Shown here: positions 1 through 8,358 of the stretch, one piece after another
How the letters are laid out: the number at the start of each line of letters is the position of its first letter
Position numbering within the stretch: the first letter of the stretch is position 1
Assembly: GCA_903902345.1 (NCBI GenBank)
Contig: CAIUUR010000360.1
Coordinates: forward strand, 1 to 40,687
Source of the DNA: an uncultured Geobacteraceae bacterium
GTDB lineage: Bacteria; Desulfobacterota; Desulfuromonadia; Geobacterales; CAIOGM01
Length of the DNA: 40,687 bases
Direction: 5' to 3'
Translations under genes and position numbers: made by a program
The notes under the pieces: model-generated
Databases searched by the model: none
The model's input: the letters and a program-made list of their open reading frames with translations, nothing else
Told to the model about the DNA's origin: nothing

Positions 1-119
1 ACTTTGAAGACGCCCTGGTGGAACTTCTCTCCCACAAAGGTTGGGAAAAGAATGTCCTCATGTATCCCACGGAAAAGGTTTTGCTGGCCAACTGGGCGTC
101 CATTCTGTATGACAACAAC
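1..119 (+). pseudogene. HsdR-like (type I restriction R subunit) N-terminal fragment
   Basis: An open frame enters from the left edge (codons from base 3). It encodes FEDALVELLSHKGWEKNVL and continues PTEKVLLANWASILYDNN. This resembles the extreme N-terminus of one HsdR subfamily, where the R subunit opens with a 'FEKALIELL..GW....L..PTE.DL..NWA.IL..NN' pattern (recalled family pattern, not searched). Similarity stops after the Asn-Asn near base 119. There the sequence becomes the 3' end of a small gene on the other strand, so only about 39 codons remain and no nuclease or helicase motor is present. It is most simply a leftover of a restriction locus whose body was deleted. The start codon lies outside the window or is lost. 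Confidence 0.5.
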
Positions 120-122
120 CCC

Positions 123-284
123 TCAATAGATGACGATGTAGTCGTGCTCCTGGGCGATTTTCGAAATCTGGAGGGTGTCGGTGATGAGGTAGCTTTTGCC
201 CTCCAGAGTAAATGTCCAGGTGTTATCGCCGTTGTCCACAGCGCTCTCCAGCAGGGTTTCGAACAAAGCGGTCTTGACCATCAT
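123..284 (-). CDS. Small hypothetical protein, 53 aa
   Basis: A short reverse-strand frame starts at a double ATG (284 or 281), preceded six bases upstream by GGGAGA, a good ribosome binding site. It ends at a TGA at 123-125. The product is acidic and soluble, with a central NGDNTWTFTLEGKSYLI stretch that looks like a short beta-hairpin; there is no signal peptide or membrane segment. The frame stays open upstream to base 584, but that extension runs antisense through the DCC gene and has no ribosome binding site, so the short form is preferred. I do not recognise the family. It sits between an HsdR remnant and a divergent DCC-family gene, in a region rich in broken genes, so it may itself be a remnant. 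Confidence 0.4.
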   Translation of the reverse strand: MMVKTALFETLLESAVDNGDNTWTFTLEGKSYLITDTLQISKIAQEHDYIVIY

Positions 285-398
285 AGGATCTCCCTCCGGT
301 AACTGACAGATTTCTGCCACTCTAGCGGTCGCGATGGTTCCGGTCAAGGCATAATGCCGTAGCGTACTGTAGTAGGTTTCAGCAGAGAAAGGTGCGTT

Positions 399-812
399 AT
401 GAAGCAGCCTGAATTTCCCATACGGATATTTTACGACGGTAATTGCGTCGTTTGCGCCACCGAAATCGAGCACTACCTGCGCCATGAACGGGACGGTAAA
501 CTTGCAGCCATTGATATCAGCACCCCGGATTTCTGCCCGGACGAATATCATATCTCCCTGGCGGATTTCATGTACGAACTGCATGTCATTGATCGTAACG
601 GCAACATCTACCGTGGCGTAGAAGCATTCTGGGCGATCTGGCAGGCATTCCCGGCCTCAACGGTGTACGGACTCATGGGCGCGATTGTCACCGCTCCGTT
701 GCTGAACAGGATAGCTCGCCTGCTGTACCAGGGGTTCGCACGCATCAGACCGTATCTGCCCAAAAGAGATAACTGTGCCAGCGGCAGCTGCAATATCCGC
801 AGGAGGCGTTAA
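399..812 (+). CDS. DCC-family (DUF393) thiol-disulfide oxidoreductase-like protein
   Basis: A 137-residue protein whose N-terminus carries the family signature FYDGNCVVC (Asp13, Cys16, Cys19), the D-x-x-C-x-x-C motif that names the DCC family. The family length is about 110-140 residues, so the gene looks complete. The middle (GNIYRGVEAFWAIWQAFP) and the hydrophobic VYGLMGAIVTAPLLNRIA segment match the usual pattern of these thioredoxin-like proteins. Their exact substrate is not established. Start ATG 399 follows GAGAAAGG about eight bases upstream. The C-terminus ends in a run of four arginines. It stands alone, and the next frame downstream is a broken glycosyltransferase. Confidence 0.85.
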   Translation: MKQPEFPIRIFYDGNCVVCATEIEHYLRHERDGKLAAIDISTPDFCPDEYHISLADFMYELHVIDRNGNIYRGVEAFWAIWQAFPASTVYGLMGAIVTAPLLNRIARLLYQGFARIRPYLPKRDNCASGSCNIRRRR

Positions 813-886
813 ACCGCCGGAAGCTGTGACCAGCGGCGTTAACGCCGAGATCAAGGGATCGTCGTCCGAGAGAAGATCGGGAAAAC

Positions 887-1235
887 ATGAGAGCCGACTC
901 CTGCAAAACCAACCGGGCTATCACGCACGATGCCGTATCCTTTGTTTCCGTAATAATCCCGGTTTTTAATGATGTTGAGTCATTGCTGACGTGCCTACGA
1001 GCTCTGGAGTGTCAGACTTATCCAAAACATGCTGTTCTTTCGTAGTGTTCTCACCGATTGTATGCCTCCGTTGCGGTTTGCAGCTCATGCCTGTTTCGAT
1101 TCTCGACTGCGTGGGGGAAATCAAAAATTGAAAGTTTGCTTCATCATGTTTTTTGTGAGATATGTGAGCCTCTGGGAAAAGCTGAGGCTCAAATCGGGCA
1201 TTGGTGGCGCAGAATACAAGCAAATCAGATACTAG
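887..1235 (+). pseudogene. Family 2 glycosyltransferase, internally deleted remnant
   Basis: ATG 887 opens a 52-codon frame containing SFVSVIIPVFNDVESLL, then LRALECQTYPK. This is the classic beginning of a GT-A (family 2) glycosyltransferase, where the nucleotide-sugar fold starts. It stops at TAG 1043-1045, exactly where the family would continue with 'EIIVVDNGS'. In a different frame, about 1110-1235, the DNA encodes KLKVCFIMFFVRYVSLWEKL followed by a short tail ending at TAG 1233. This looks like the hydrophobic C-terminal segment of such enzymes. Roughly 600-700 bases of catalytic core, including the DxD region, are missing. The stop lies two bases before the next gene's ATG, the spacing expected of a former operon member, so the gene was probably the first enzyme of the polysaccharide cassette that follows. 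Confidence 0.65.
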
Positions 1236-1237
1236 CC

Positions 1238-2125
1238 ATGATGACCTGTCCCACATTCAGAGGAGTTCTCAACCGGATCTCCTGGCGTCTCGGGGACCCC
1301 GTTTGGTGGATTCAATGCATGATCGGCGCTCGTGACGGGGACTTTGCCGCACGGGTGCGGAGACGCATATTGTTTGACCGAAATCCCCTGTTCATTACTC
1401 TCGTTGACAAATATGCGGTGAGTGCCGTTGCTGCGGCAAAGGGTATAGCCACGTCCAAACTGCTGCATATTACGGATTCGGCCGAATCGCTGCTGGAGCT
1501 TGATCTTCCCGACAACTGTTTCATCAAGGCCAACCATGGCAGCGGGTGGAACATACGACGTTCGGAGGGGCGCTTTGTTCTCTTTGCCGATGGGAGTCGA
1601 ATACAACATGCGGGAACAGTGGTTGGTGAATTGACCCGAGAACAAACCGTTGATTGCTGTCGGGCATGGCTCGGACGCAAATGGCATCGCCGCGAATGGG
1701 CTTACCAGCAGGTACGACCACGCATACTTGTTGAGGAAACGCTCAAACCTTCTGATGATGGCGAACTGAGAGACTTCCGGTTCTATACCTTCAACGGTTC
1801 AGTAAAAGCCATCAGCATCGGTTCTCCCACCTACAGAAGCCAGGGGCTTAATGTTTTTTTCTACCCCGATTGGCACGTCATCCCCCTGGAGTCAGGTTCA
1901 ATTACCTTACCCGATCCGCTGCCGGTAAGACCCGCCTTGCTGGATGACATGATTGCCGCAGCGGAAGCCCTCGGCGCCGGAATCGATTTTGTGCGAGTTG
2001 ACCTGTACGACACGGATCAGGGGATACGATTGGGTGAGATCACCATCTATCCCGAATCCGGCTATCGGGATACTCCAACAAAGAGCCGTCTGTTCAACCG
2101 ATGGCTGGGAAACCAATGGAAATAA
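1238..2125 (+). CDS. TupA-like ATP-grasp protein
   Basis: A 295-residue protein with the landmarks of the TupA-like ATP-grasp family: LFDRNPLFITLVDKYAV (the 'YDRNPLYTKLVDKYAVR' box), FIKANHGSGWN (nucleotide-binding strand and loop), REWAYQQVRPRILVEE, DFRFYTFNG, and a C-terminal GEITIYPESGY that supplies acidic metal ligands. TupA was named from teichuronopeptide synthesis, and relatives occur in capsule and LPS clusters, where ATP-grasp chemistry would form an amide or similar bond; the substrate here is unknown. Start ATG 1238 (or 1241) is chosen because family similarity begins just after it and a broken glycosyltransferase ends at 1235. A longer frame back to 1058 is pseudogene sequence. 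The stop overlaps the next gene by ten bases, which suggests coupling. Confidence 0.8.
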   Translation: MMTCPTFRGVLNRISWRLGDPVWWIQCMIGARDGDFAARVRRRILFDRNPLFITLVDKYAVSAVAAAKGIATSKLLHITDSAESLLELDLPDNCFIKANHGSGWNIRRSEGRFVLFADGSRIQHAGTVVGELTREQTVDCCRAWLGRKWHRREWAYQQVRPRILVEETLKPSDDGELRDFRFYTFNGSVKAISIGSPTYRSQGLNVFFYPDWHVIPLESGSITLPDPLPVRPALLDDMIAAAEALGAGIDFVRVDLYDTDQGIRLGEITIYPESGYRDTPTKSRLFNRWLGNQWK

Positions 2126-2820
2126 CTGCCAACGCCAATCATCTCCCCGGAACCGCTGTGCAATCATTCATAAAAACCGTTCTCCAACGACTGTTTCCTC
2201 TGCCTTGCCTTCATTACAGGGCATATGTCAATCTTGTTAAAAACAGGAATTCATATCTGTATTCAACAGGATGGATGCGAAGTCTTAAAGAACGAAAGCC
2301 GATAGACAATAACGGGTTGGCGATACCATGGATGAACTATGCCGTTATCAGCTTCCTTGAAGAGAGACTCTCGGTAAAAATGAATATTTTTGAGTTCGGA
2401 AGCGGCTACTCCACTTTTTTTTACGCCAGAAAAGCAAAACACGTAACATCAGTGGAATGTAATGCCGAATGGTTTAATTTTGTGCAGTCACATGTTCCGG
2501 AGAACGTACTCCTTCTTTTTCAAAAGAGAGATATCGACGGAGAGTACTGTCGTCTGATCGGTTCAACGGGATATTTATATGATATCGTCGTCGTTGATGG
2601 CGTAGATCGAGTGAATTGCGTAAAACAGAGCATTTCGGCGTTAACACCGGAAGGGTGCATACTCATTGATGATTCGCACATGGATAATCATCAGGAAGGG
2701 ATTGACTTCGCCAAAATGCATGGATTCAGGGCGTTGCATTACGAAGGGTTGAAAGCTACCGGAGAGGGTGTCGACAGAACCACGATTCTCTATCGCGACG
2801 GAAATTGCCTTGAAATTTAA
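2116..2820 (+). CDS. Class I SAM-dependent methyltransferase
   Basis: A protein of about 234 residues with a Rossmann methyltransferase core. Motif I is IFEFGSGYSTFFYARKA, with the glycine-rich SAM loop FGSGYST. An acidic end of strand beta-2 follows (VTSVECNAEW), then YDIVVVDGVDR (strand beta-4, DG pair) and GCILIDDSHMDN (strand beta-5). It resembles small O-methyltransferases of polysaccharide clusters; the acceptor cannot be read from sequence. The ATG at 2116 sits in an ATGGAAATAA overlap with the ATP-grasp stop and has TGGGA upstream, so it is preferred over the in-frame ATG 2101. The gene is visibly more AT-rich than its neighbours (many AAA, AAT and ATA codons), which suggests acquisition separate from the core genome. 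Confidence 0.8.
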   Translation: MEITANANHLPGTAVQSFIKTVLQRLFPLPCLHYRAYVNLVKNRNSYLYSTGWMRSLKERKPIDNNGLAIPWMNYAVISFLEERLSVKMNIFEFGSGYSTFFYARKAKHVTSVECNAEWFNFVQSHVPENVLLLFQKRDIDGEYCRLIGSTGYLYDIVVVDGVDRVNCVKQSISALTPEGCILIDDSHMDNHQEGIDFAKMHGFRALHYEGLKATGEGVDRTTILYRDGNCLEI

Positions 2821-2829
2821 GGGTCCGGA

Positions 2830-4203
2830 ATGTCGCATTCATTGCCGACTGGATACGTTGCGGCCAATTTAATGAGTATAAACATGGGTTTAAAGATCGT
2901 ACACCGGTATTATCTTTTTGAGTACAAGGTGAAAAAAGCCTGGTGGGCGTTTTCCCGGTCGTCGGCGGATCGAGCCGATCTGTGGGCAAAAATACTTCTT
3001 CGCCAGTGGCCAAAGGCGCGACGCTTGTCACGTATGTACCGGATCACCTTGGCGCGATCCCCCCGGGTGGTGACGGTAATAGGTTCCTTGGGAAAAACAA
3101 CCACCGCGCGGGCAGTTTCCGCCGCTCTGGGACTCCCCGCGGAGACGATCAACGGAAACAATGAGTACACCTATGTCGCGTTAGCCCTGCTGAGAATCCT
3201 TCCGTGGCAAAGGCACGGTGTCATTGAGGTCGGCATCGGGGGAAAGGGGCAGATGGTTCAGTACAGTTCTGCCCTGCGTCCCGATATTGTCGTGGTAACA
3301 TCCATCGCCAGTGAACATATTCTCTCCCTGGGGAGTCTGGAAGAAATTCGCGAAGAAAAATCAGTAATGGTTCGCGGTCTCTCTCCGTCGGGAGTGGCGG
3401 TATTGAATGGTGACGATCCTCATGTGGTGTGGATGAAGAACTCCACCATGGCGCGGGTCATTACCTTCGGCTTCGGAGATGCCAATGATGTTCGCGCAAG
3501 TGATCTCAGGTTCGATTGGCCGTTTGGCATGCGATTCCGGATACATGCAACTGGAACGACGAGAGAGGCGCGAACGCGGTTCATAGGCCGTACCTTCGTA
3601 TATTCGACCCTGGCCGCGGTGGCTGTCGCCCTTGCGGAAGGATGTCCTCTTGATTTGATCCTTGCTCGGCTGGAGGGGCTCCAGCCTACACCTGAACGGC
3701 TTCAGCCTCTCCTGCTGGATAACGGGGCATGGTTGCTTCGTGATGATTTTAAATCAACCCTGGAAACAGTGGATGTGGCTCTTGATGTGTTGGAACAGAT
3801 TCCGGCGCGACGCAAGTTCGTGATCCTCGGAGGTGTGACTGAACTTATGGAAAACCAGGGGCCGGTCTATCGCCGTCTGGGCGCTCGGGTCGCAGGAATT
3901 GCCGATAGCGCCATTTTTTGGGGCACCAAATGTCAGCCTTACGCATCCGGAGCGGCAAGAGCCGGACTACCCCGCAGCGCCATAACGAAAGCCGACCTGA
4001 ACTTCGATAAGGCTCTGGCCGCAATTCCCCTGGATCTTGGACAGGGAGATGTGGTTCTCATAAAGGGGAAACCGGCTCAGCGTTTGGGGCGATTCGCATT
4101 GGTTCTCATGGGGCGAAAGGTAACGTGCAAAATTTCTTCTTGTACCTTGTTTGACTCCATACGCTGTGACAGGTGCGATTTACTGGAACGGGGCGAACAT
4201 TAA
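2830..4203 (+). CDS. MurF-like Mur ligase family protein
   Basis: 457 residues. Mur ligase landmarks appear in MurF order: the P-loop GSLGKTTTAR (85-94), IEVGIGGKGQM (132-142, in place of 'EMGM...GEI'), TSIASEHI (157-164), EEKSVMVRG (175-183, where the carbamylated lysine lies in MurF, here Lys177), VLNGDDPHV (191-199), DDFKSTLETVDVAL (305-318, replacing 'DAYNANP'), VILGGVTEL, and GDVVLIKGKPAQRLG near the C-terminus. Mur ligases use ATP to join an amino acid or peptide to a carboxylate through an acyl phosphate. The first 80 residues are not the usual MurF UDP-binding domain but a basic, aromatic helical segment. The extreme C-terminus is cysteine-rich. Beside a TupA-type ATP-grasp gene and a methyltransferase, a role in peptide or amino-acid decoration of a surface polymer is more likely than core peptidoglycan synthesis (inference). 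The 3' end overlaps the convergent kinase gene by 24 bases. ATG 2872 or 2884 is an alternative start. Confidence 0.8.
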   Translation: MSHSLPTGYVAANLMSINMGLKIVHRYYLFEYKVKKAWWAFSRSSADRADLWAKILLRQWPKARRLSRMYRITLARSPRVVTVIGSLGKTTTARAVSAALGLPAETINGNNEYTYVALALLRILPWQRHGVIEVGIGGKGQMVQYSSALRPDIVVVTSIASEHILSLGSLEEIREEKSVMVRGLSPSGVAVLNGDDPHVVWMKNSTMARVITFGFGDANDVRASDLRFDWPFGMRFRIHATGTTREARTRFIGRTFVYSTLAAVAVALAEGCPLDLILARLEGLQPTPERLQPLLLDNGAWLLRDDFKSTLETVDVALDVLEQIPARRKFVILGGVTELMENQGPVYRRLGARVAGIADSAIFWGTKCQPYASGAARAGLPRSAITKADLNFDKALAAIPLDLGQGDVVLIKGKPAQRLGRFALVLMGRKVTCKISSCTLFDSIRCDRCDLLERGEH

Positions 4204-7200
4204 GTTTATCTGGATGAGAGCCCCACCAAAATCCAAGTTATCAATACATCCGGTGAGTTTTTTCAAGGATTCCGGCGAGTGGCTCTCCGTCAGATACGGC
4301 TGCAGTCGAGCATAGATCTCCAGCGCTCCCAGGTCACGGTCCATCAAAAGCCGGGAGAATTCCGATACTAGTTCAGCTACTGCAGTTGGGGCGACCGCCG
4401 GGTCGGCGCCCGCTACTGACGCGGACTGTTTCTCTTCCAGGATGCTTGCCCCCGCCAAGAGCGCACAGAGGTGGGCGTCTGCCGATGGCAGATGGAGGAG
4501 TGCCGCGGCAGTATCTCCCTGTTTGAGCGCCACCTCCAGGTTGTCGGCAATGGTCGACAACGCCGTTGCACCCAGATTCCCTGCAACACCTTTCAAGGTA
4601 TGGGCCACCCTTCGGGCTCCCTCCACGTCCCCCGTGGCAACACGCTCCCGGATCAGATCTACATCGCCTTTATGCTCCCGGCCGAATACGATAATGAATT
4701 CCCGGTAGGAGTCCCAGGAAATATTCAACCGGGTCAGCGCCGATTCCACATCAAGACCGGGAAGTGTCGTTGACGCATCTTTTGACTCTGCCGCTAACCC
4801 GGTCTCGGCAGAGAATTTCTGAGGAGCGTGTTCCGATGCCGGTGGCGTAACCCAGCGGATCAGGACTTCATGCAACCGGGCAATATCAATTGGTTTGGTC
4901 AGGTGATCGTTCATACCGATACTTTGACATCGGTGGCGCTCCTCCGCAAACGCGTGTGCGGTCATGGCAATGATCGGCAACTCTTTGGCAGTGAGACGTT
5001 CCCGGATTTTTTGGGTCGCTTCGTAACCATCCATCTCCGGCATCTGAAGATCCATGAGGACCGCGGCAAACGGTTCTTTGGCCGCCAGCACTGCTGCCAC
5101 CGCCTCGACACCGTTAGCCGTTATCGTTACCGCGACACCGACCTGTGTCAGGACGGTTGTAATGATTTGCTGGTTGACGCTGTTGTCTTCAACCACCAGC
5201 AGACGCGCCCCTTTGATCCTCTGGAGGGCTTCGGTTGAGATGGTCCCCTCCGGATCTTTGCCGGTCATTCGGGACTCATCGCCAATCTCGAAGGGGATCG
5301 TCACCTGGAACGTGCTCCCCACGTCCGGCGTGCCATGGGCGCTGATTTTCCCACCCATCAGTTCGGTCAACTGCTTGCAGATGGAGAGACCCAGGCCACT
5401 CCCGCCATAGCGCCGGGTAGTGGAACTGTCCTGCTGGGTAAACGGCTCGAAGAGTCGTTGGATGTGATCAGGGGACAAGCCGATGCCGCTGTCCTTGACG
5501 ATAAAGGTAATGAGCGCCGTCTCGCTCTGTTCACCTCCTCCCCGTTCCTCCGGGGCTACCGTTACGTCAACGGCGCCGCGCTCCGTGAACTTTATTGCAT
5601 TTCCCACCAGGTTGATGAGAATCTGTTCCAGGCGGTGCGAATCACCCCTCAACCAGTCCGGTGTGTTTGGGCTTATTTCGGTCCGCAGCAGGATACCCTT
5701 GGTGGCAGCCAATCCGGTGGTCAGGTTTACTACCTGATCAAGAGTGCGGCGAAGTGAAAAGTCCGACTCTTCCAGTTCCAGTTGTCCTGATTCGACCCGT
5801 GACAGGTCGAGGATATCATCAATGAGTCGAAGGAGAGAACGGGACGACCGGTTCAGCGTGGTCAGATACTCCTCCTGTGTACCCGATAATTCCGTCTGCG
5901 CAAGTAACCGCCCCAAACCCATGATGGCGTTCATGGGAGTCCGGATCTCGTGACTCATGTTGGCCAAAAACTCACTCTTGGCCCGATTGGCCATTTCGGC
6001 CGCTTCACGGGAGTCGATCAATTCCCGCTCAACGTTGATGCGCTGCGTGATATCGCGAAAACTCCAGACCCGACCGACGATTTCGTCTCCAAGTTGTTGC
6101 GGCTGGGAATACCGTTCAAAGACCCGGCCATCCTTGAAGTAGATGGTGTCCAGGGAAATCGTCTCCGGTTGGTGATAGAGTTCCCTAACCTTTGCGGTGA
6201 ATGACTCGGGGTCGATCAGTTGCGGCAAGGCATGGGCCTGTAGCAGGGTTAAATCGTCATTGCCGATATCCTTATCAACTATCTGCCAGAGATCGAGAAA
6301 TTTTTGGTTGCAGGTCGTGATGCGACTGCTTCGGTCAACCACGAGAATACCGTCAGCAGTGGATTCAAGAGTTGCAATCTGGAGTGACAGTGATTTGAGT
6401 GTGGTCGCTTCCGCCTGTTTCCGTTCGGTGATGTCGGTTTGCGTCCCGATGACGCGCATAATCCTGCCATCTTCCCCATGGCTGACCATAACACTCCGGT
6501 CAAGGATCCACTTCCAGCTGCCGTCCCCGCAGAGGAAGCGATGTTCGTGGACGTAATCGGGGCGTACGCCATGGAGAAAAGCCTCCATGACAGCCAGCAT
6601 TCCCGACAACTCTTCCGGATGCACCCGTTCCCGACCGGTCGCCACCGTACTTTCGACACCCTCGGCGGCCATGCCGAAAATCTCCCGGCGCTGCGCCGAA
6701 TATTCAATGTTATCCGTCGGTACGTCCCAGTCCCACACGCAAACGCCGGTGCCGTCCAGGGCAATTTTCCAGTTTTCGACGCTTTCCCGCAGTTTTGTGT
6801 CCAGTAATTGCTGTCGTTGCTGCTCCAGCAGTTCGCGTAGCCTGATGTTCTCGAGGGCGACACTTGCCGCGGGAGAGAGTCCGTTACCGAAAACCAGTAC
6901 GGAGACCACGGCGTTGTTGTGGGTGACGGTACCGTTATCCGTCAGCCCCTGTTCGCCAAAGCTGAAAAAACCGGTCAATTGTCCGTCAAGCATTTCGGCC
7001 ATGAGTTCAAGTTCACGGGTCACGTTGCCGGCGCCGATGACTCTGGGGCGGAGTGCGCAATAGGCAGTGATTGCGCAGACCGGGGTGGTAATGCCTCCCC
7101 GCATGACCGCTTTGCGGATCGCATTCTGCCCGGCACAGACCATGTCGCCGGTCACTGAGCTCATGAGGATCAGGACAGTACCCGGAACCACCGGCCTAGT

Positions 7201-8109
7201 GACGGCTATCCCGCCTCGCGGAGTGAAATAGCTGGCAACATTGATGCTGAACTGACCCAGCGGATCGGCCCTCCCCATGGTGAAGCCTGTCGTCATGGTC
7301 AGGTGTTTGCCTGCCAACTCAGCTTGTGAACAACCGGTGATCCGGGCATATACCGTAGCCGCCGGCTGGTCATCCAACTCCAGGATTTCATGCCCATCGG
7401 CACGGGTGACCGTGGCCCGCAGTCCGGTGGGGACAAAGCCATGGTCCATGGCGATACCATACTGCAGTTGAGTCTCAAAAATGGCCAGGACCATGCTGTC
7501 GGCATGGGCTTCCTCGTCCAGCAGGACCCAGTTCTCCGTCATGCGCCAGTCGTCGGCGGTTGATCCGCCGAACAGTGGCAAGCGACCCAGAGACCTCTGG
7601 GTGATCGCTTCGAGGATTTCGTAGCTTTTCGAAGTCTGGGAGCGGGTATTGCCCGGCGAGAAGAGCACGGCAAAGACCGACGTTCCCGTGAGGGTCAAGT
7701 CGTTCCAGAAAGTCGGGTCGGTAAAATAGGGAGCCAGGGCCGGAGTTTCAAGAGCCTGGTCCACCGCCTTTTGCCAATCTGCGGAAACATTTCGACCCAC
7801 CCCACATGACACCTTCAGGTATGCCGAGGCCAGAATTGTCACAACAACACTCTGCTGAAGTGACGTGACGCAAATCTCGCCGGCAGTGGTGGCCCCAAAC
7901 AGCGGGACTCCGGGGAGTACTGCCCGGATCCCCCGCAGCACGGCAGGGAGATCATAGCTCGCGGCGGCAAACACCATGACTGCCGCCACCGGGCAGGTAG
8001 AGATGGCGGCGAGAGCCTGACGGGCTGCCGCCATGCCGGCGGCTGCAGAATCGTCACCATCTGCCGAACCTTGTCCGCTTTCAAATAGTAGGGGAGGATA
8101 AATTATCAT
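4180..8109 (-). CDS. Hybrid sensor histidine kinase: FIST-PAS-PAS-HisKA-HATPase-REC-Hpt
   Basis: 1309 residues with no clear membrane span, so probably cytoplasmic. FIST N and C domains cover about 35-390 (LFGATTAGEI, LPLFGGSTADDW, GQFSINVAS, FFSFGEQG); FIST is a predicted small-ligand sensor. A short coiled linker (420-445) leads to PAS 1 (about 447-565, ending ITERKQAE) and PAS 2 (about 575-690). HisKA carries SHEIRTPMNA with the phospho-acceptor His720. The ATPase has N-box NLVGNAIKFTE, DSGIGL, and YGGSGLGLSI. The receiver spans about 968-1088 with Asp1020 (VLMDLQMP) and the TKP lysine. A C-terminal Hpt has AHTLKG with His1170, followed by about 90 residues of helical tail. A complete internal relay therefore exists, but no partner regulator lies next to it. 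The ATG at 8109 has only a weak ribosome binding site. The stop overlaps the convergent Mur-ligase gene. Confidence 0.93.
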   Translation of the reverse strand: MIIYPPLLFESGQGSADGDDSAAAGMAAARQALAAISTCPVAAVMVFAAASYDLPAVLRGIRAVLPGVPLFGATTAGEICVTSLQQSVVVTILASAYLKVSCGVGRNVSADWQKAVDQALETPALAPYFTDPTFWNDLTLTGTSVFAVLFSPGNTRSQTSKSYEILEAITQRSLGRLPLFGGSTADDWRMTENWVLLDEEAHADSMVLAIFETQLQYGIAMDHGFVPTGLRATVTRADGHEILELDDQPAATVYARITGCSQAELAGKHLTMTTGFTMGRADPLGQFSINVASYFTPRGGIAVTRPVVPGTVLILMSSVTGDMVCAGQNAIRKAVMRGGITTPVCAITAYCALRPRVIGAGNVTRELELMAEMLDGQLTGFFSFGEQGLTDNGTVTHNNAVVSVLVFGNGLSPAASVALENIRLRELLEQQRQQLLDTKLRESVENWKIALDGTGVCVWDWDVPTDNIEYSAQRREIFGMAAEGVESTVATGRERVHPEELSGMLAVMEAFLHGVRPDYVHEHRFLCGDGSWKWILDRSVMVSHGEDGRIMRVIGTQTDITERKQAEATTLKSLSLQIATLESTADGILVVDRSSRITTCNQKFLDLWQIVDKDIGNDDLTLLQAHALPQLIDPESFTAKVRELYHQPETISLDTIYFKDGRVFERYSQPQQLGDEIVGRVWSFRDITQRINVERELIDSREAAEMANRAKSEFLANMSHEIRTPMNAIMGLGRLLAQTELSGTQEEYLTTLNRSSRSLLRLIDDILDLSRVESGQLELEESDFSLRRTLDQVVNLTTGLAATKGILLRTEISPNTPDWLRGDSHRLEQILINLVGNAIKFTERGAVDVTVAPEERGGGEQSETALITFIVKDSGIGLSPDHIQRLFEPFTQQDSSTTRRYGGSGLGLSICKQLTELMGGKISAHGTPDVGSTFQVTIPFEIGDESRMTGKDPEGTISTEALQRIKGARLLVVEDNSVNQQIITTVLTQVGVAVTITANGVEAVAAVLAAKEPFAAVLMDLQMPEMDGYEATQKIRERLTAKELPIIAMTAHAFAEERHRCQSIGMNDHLTKPIDIARLHEVLIRWVTPPASEHAPQKFSAETGLAAESKDASTTLPGLDVESALTRLNISWDSYREFIIVFGREHKGDVDLIRERVATGDVEGARRVAHTLKGVAGNLGATALSTIADNLEVALKQGDTAAALLHLPSADAHLCALLAGASILEEKQSASVAGADPAVAPTAVAELVSEFSRLLMDRDLGALEIYARLQPYLTESHSPESLKKLTGCIDNLDFGGALIQINLMFAPFQ

Positions 8110-8358
8110 AATGTGAAGACCCCGGTGACATCTCCTGGCCGATTCTCAAAACCATACGGTTGGTGGTTCATCTTGACAATTCTCCTGGACAGCTTCCGGG
8201 CGACATTGGACTGAGGGTCGAGGATATATACCGTTGATGCCGTAGTGGTGGACAACAACGGTTCGTTGTTCCGGGTGCTGTAGCGTCAGAATTAACCCGT
8301 TTTTCATCCTCCATTTTGCCCTACGATTCGGCAGGGTACAAGAGAATATATCCGTTTT

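Noticed and set aside
285-584. Extension of the 53-residue reverse gene to a 153-residue protein
   Set aside because: The extension runs antisense through the DCC gene and has no ribosome binding site, while the internal double ATG does.
835-846. Palindrome GGCGTTAACGCC after the DCC gene
   Set aside because: A perfect 12-base palindrome with no promoter or T-run near it; too short to support an operator or terminator.
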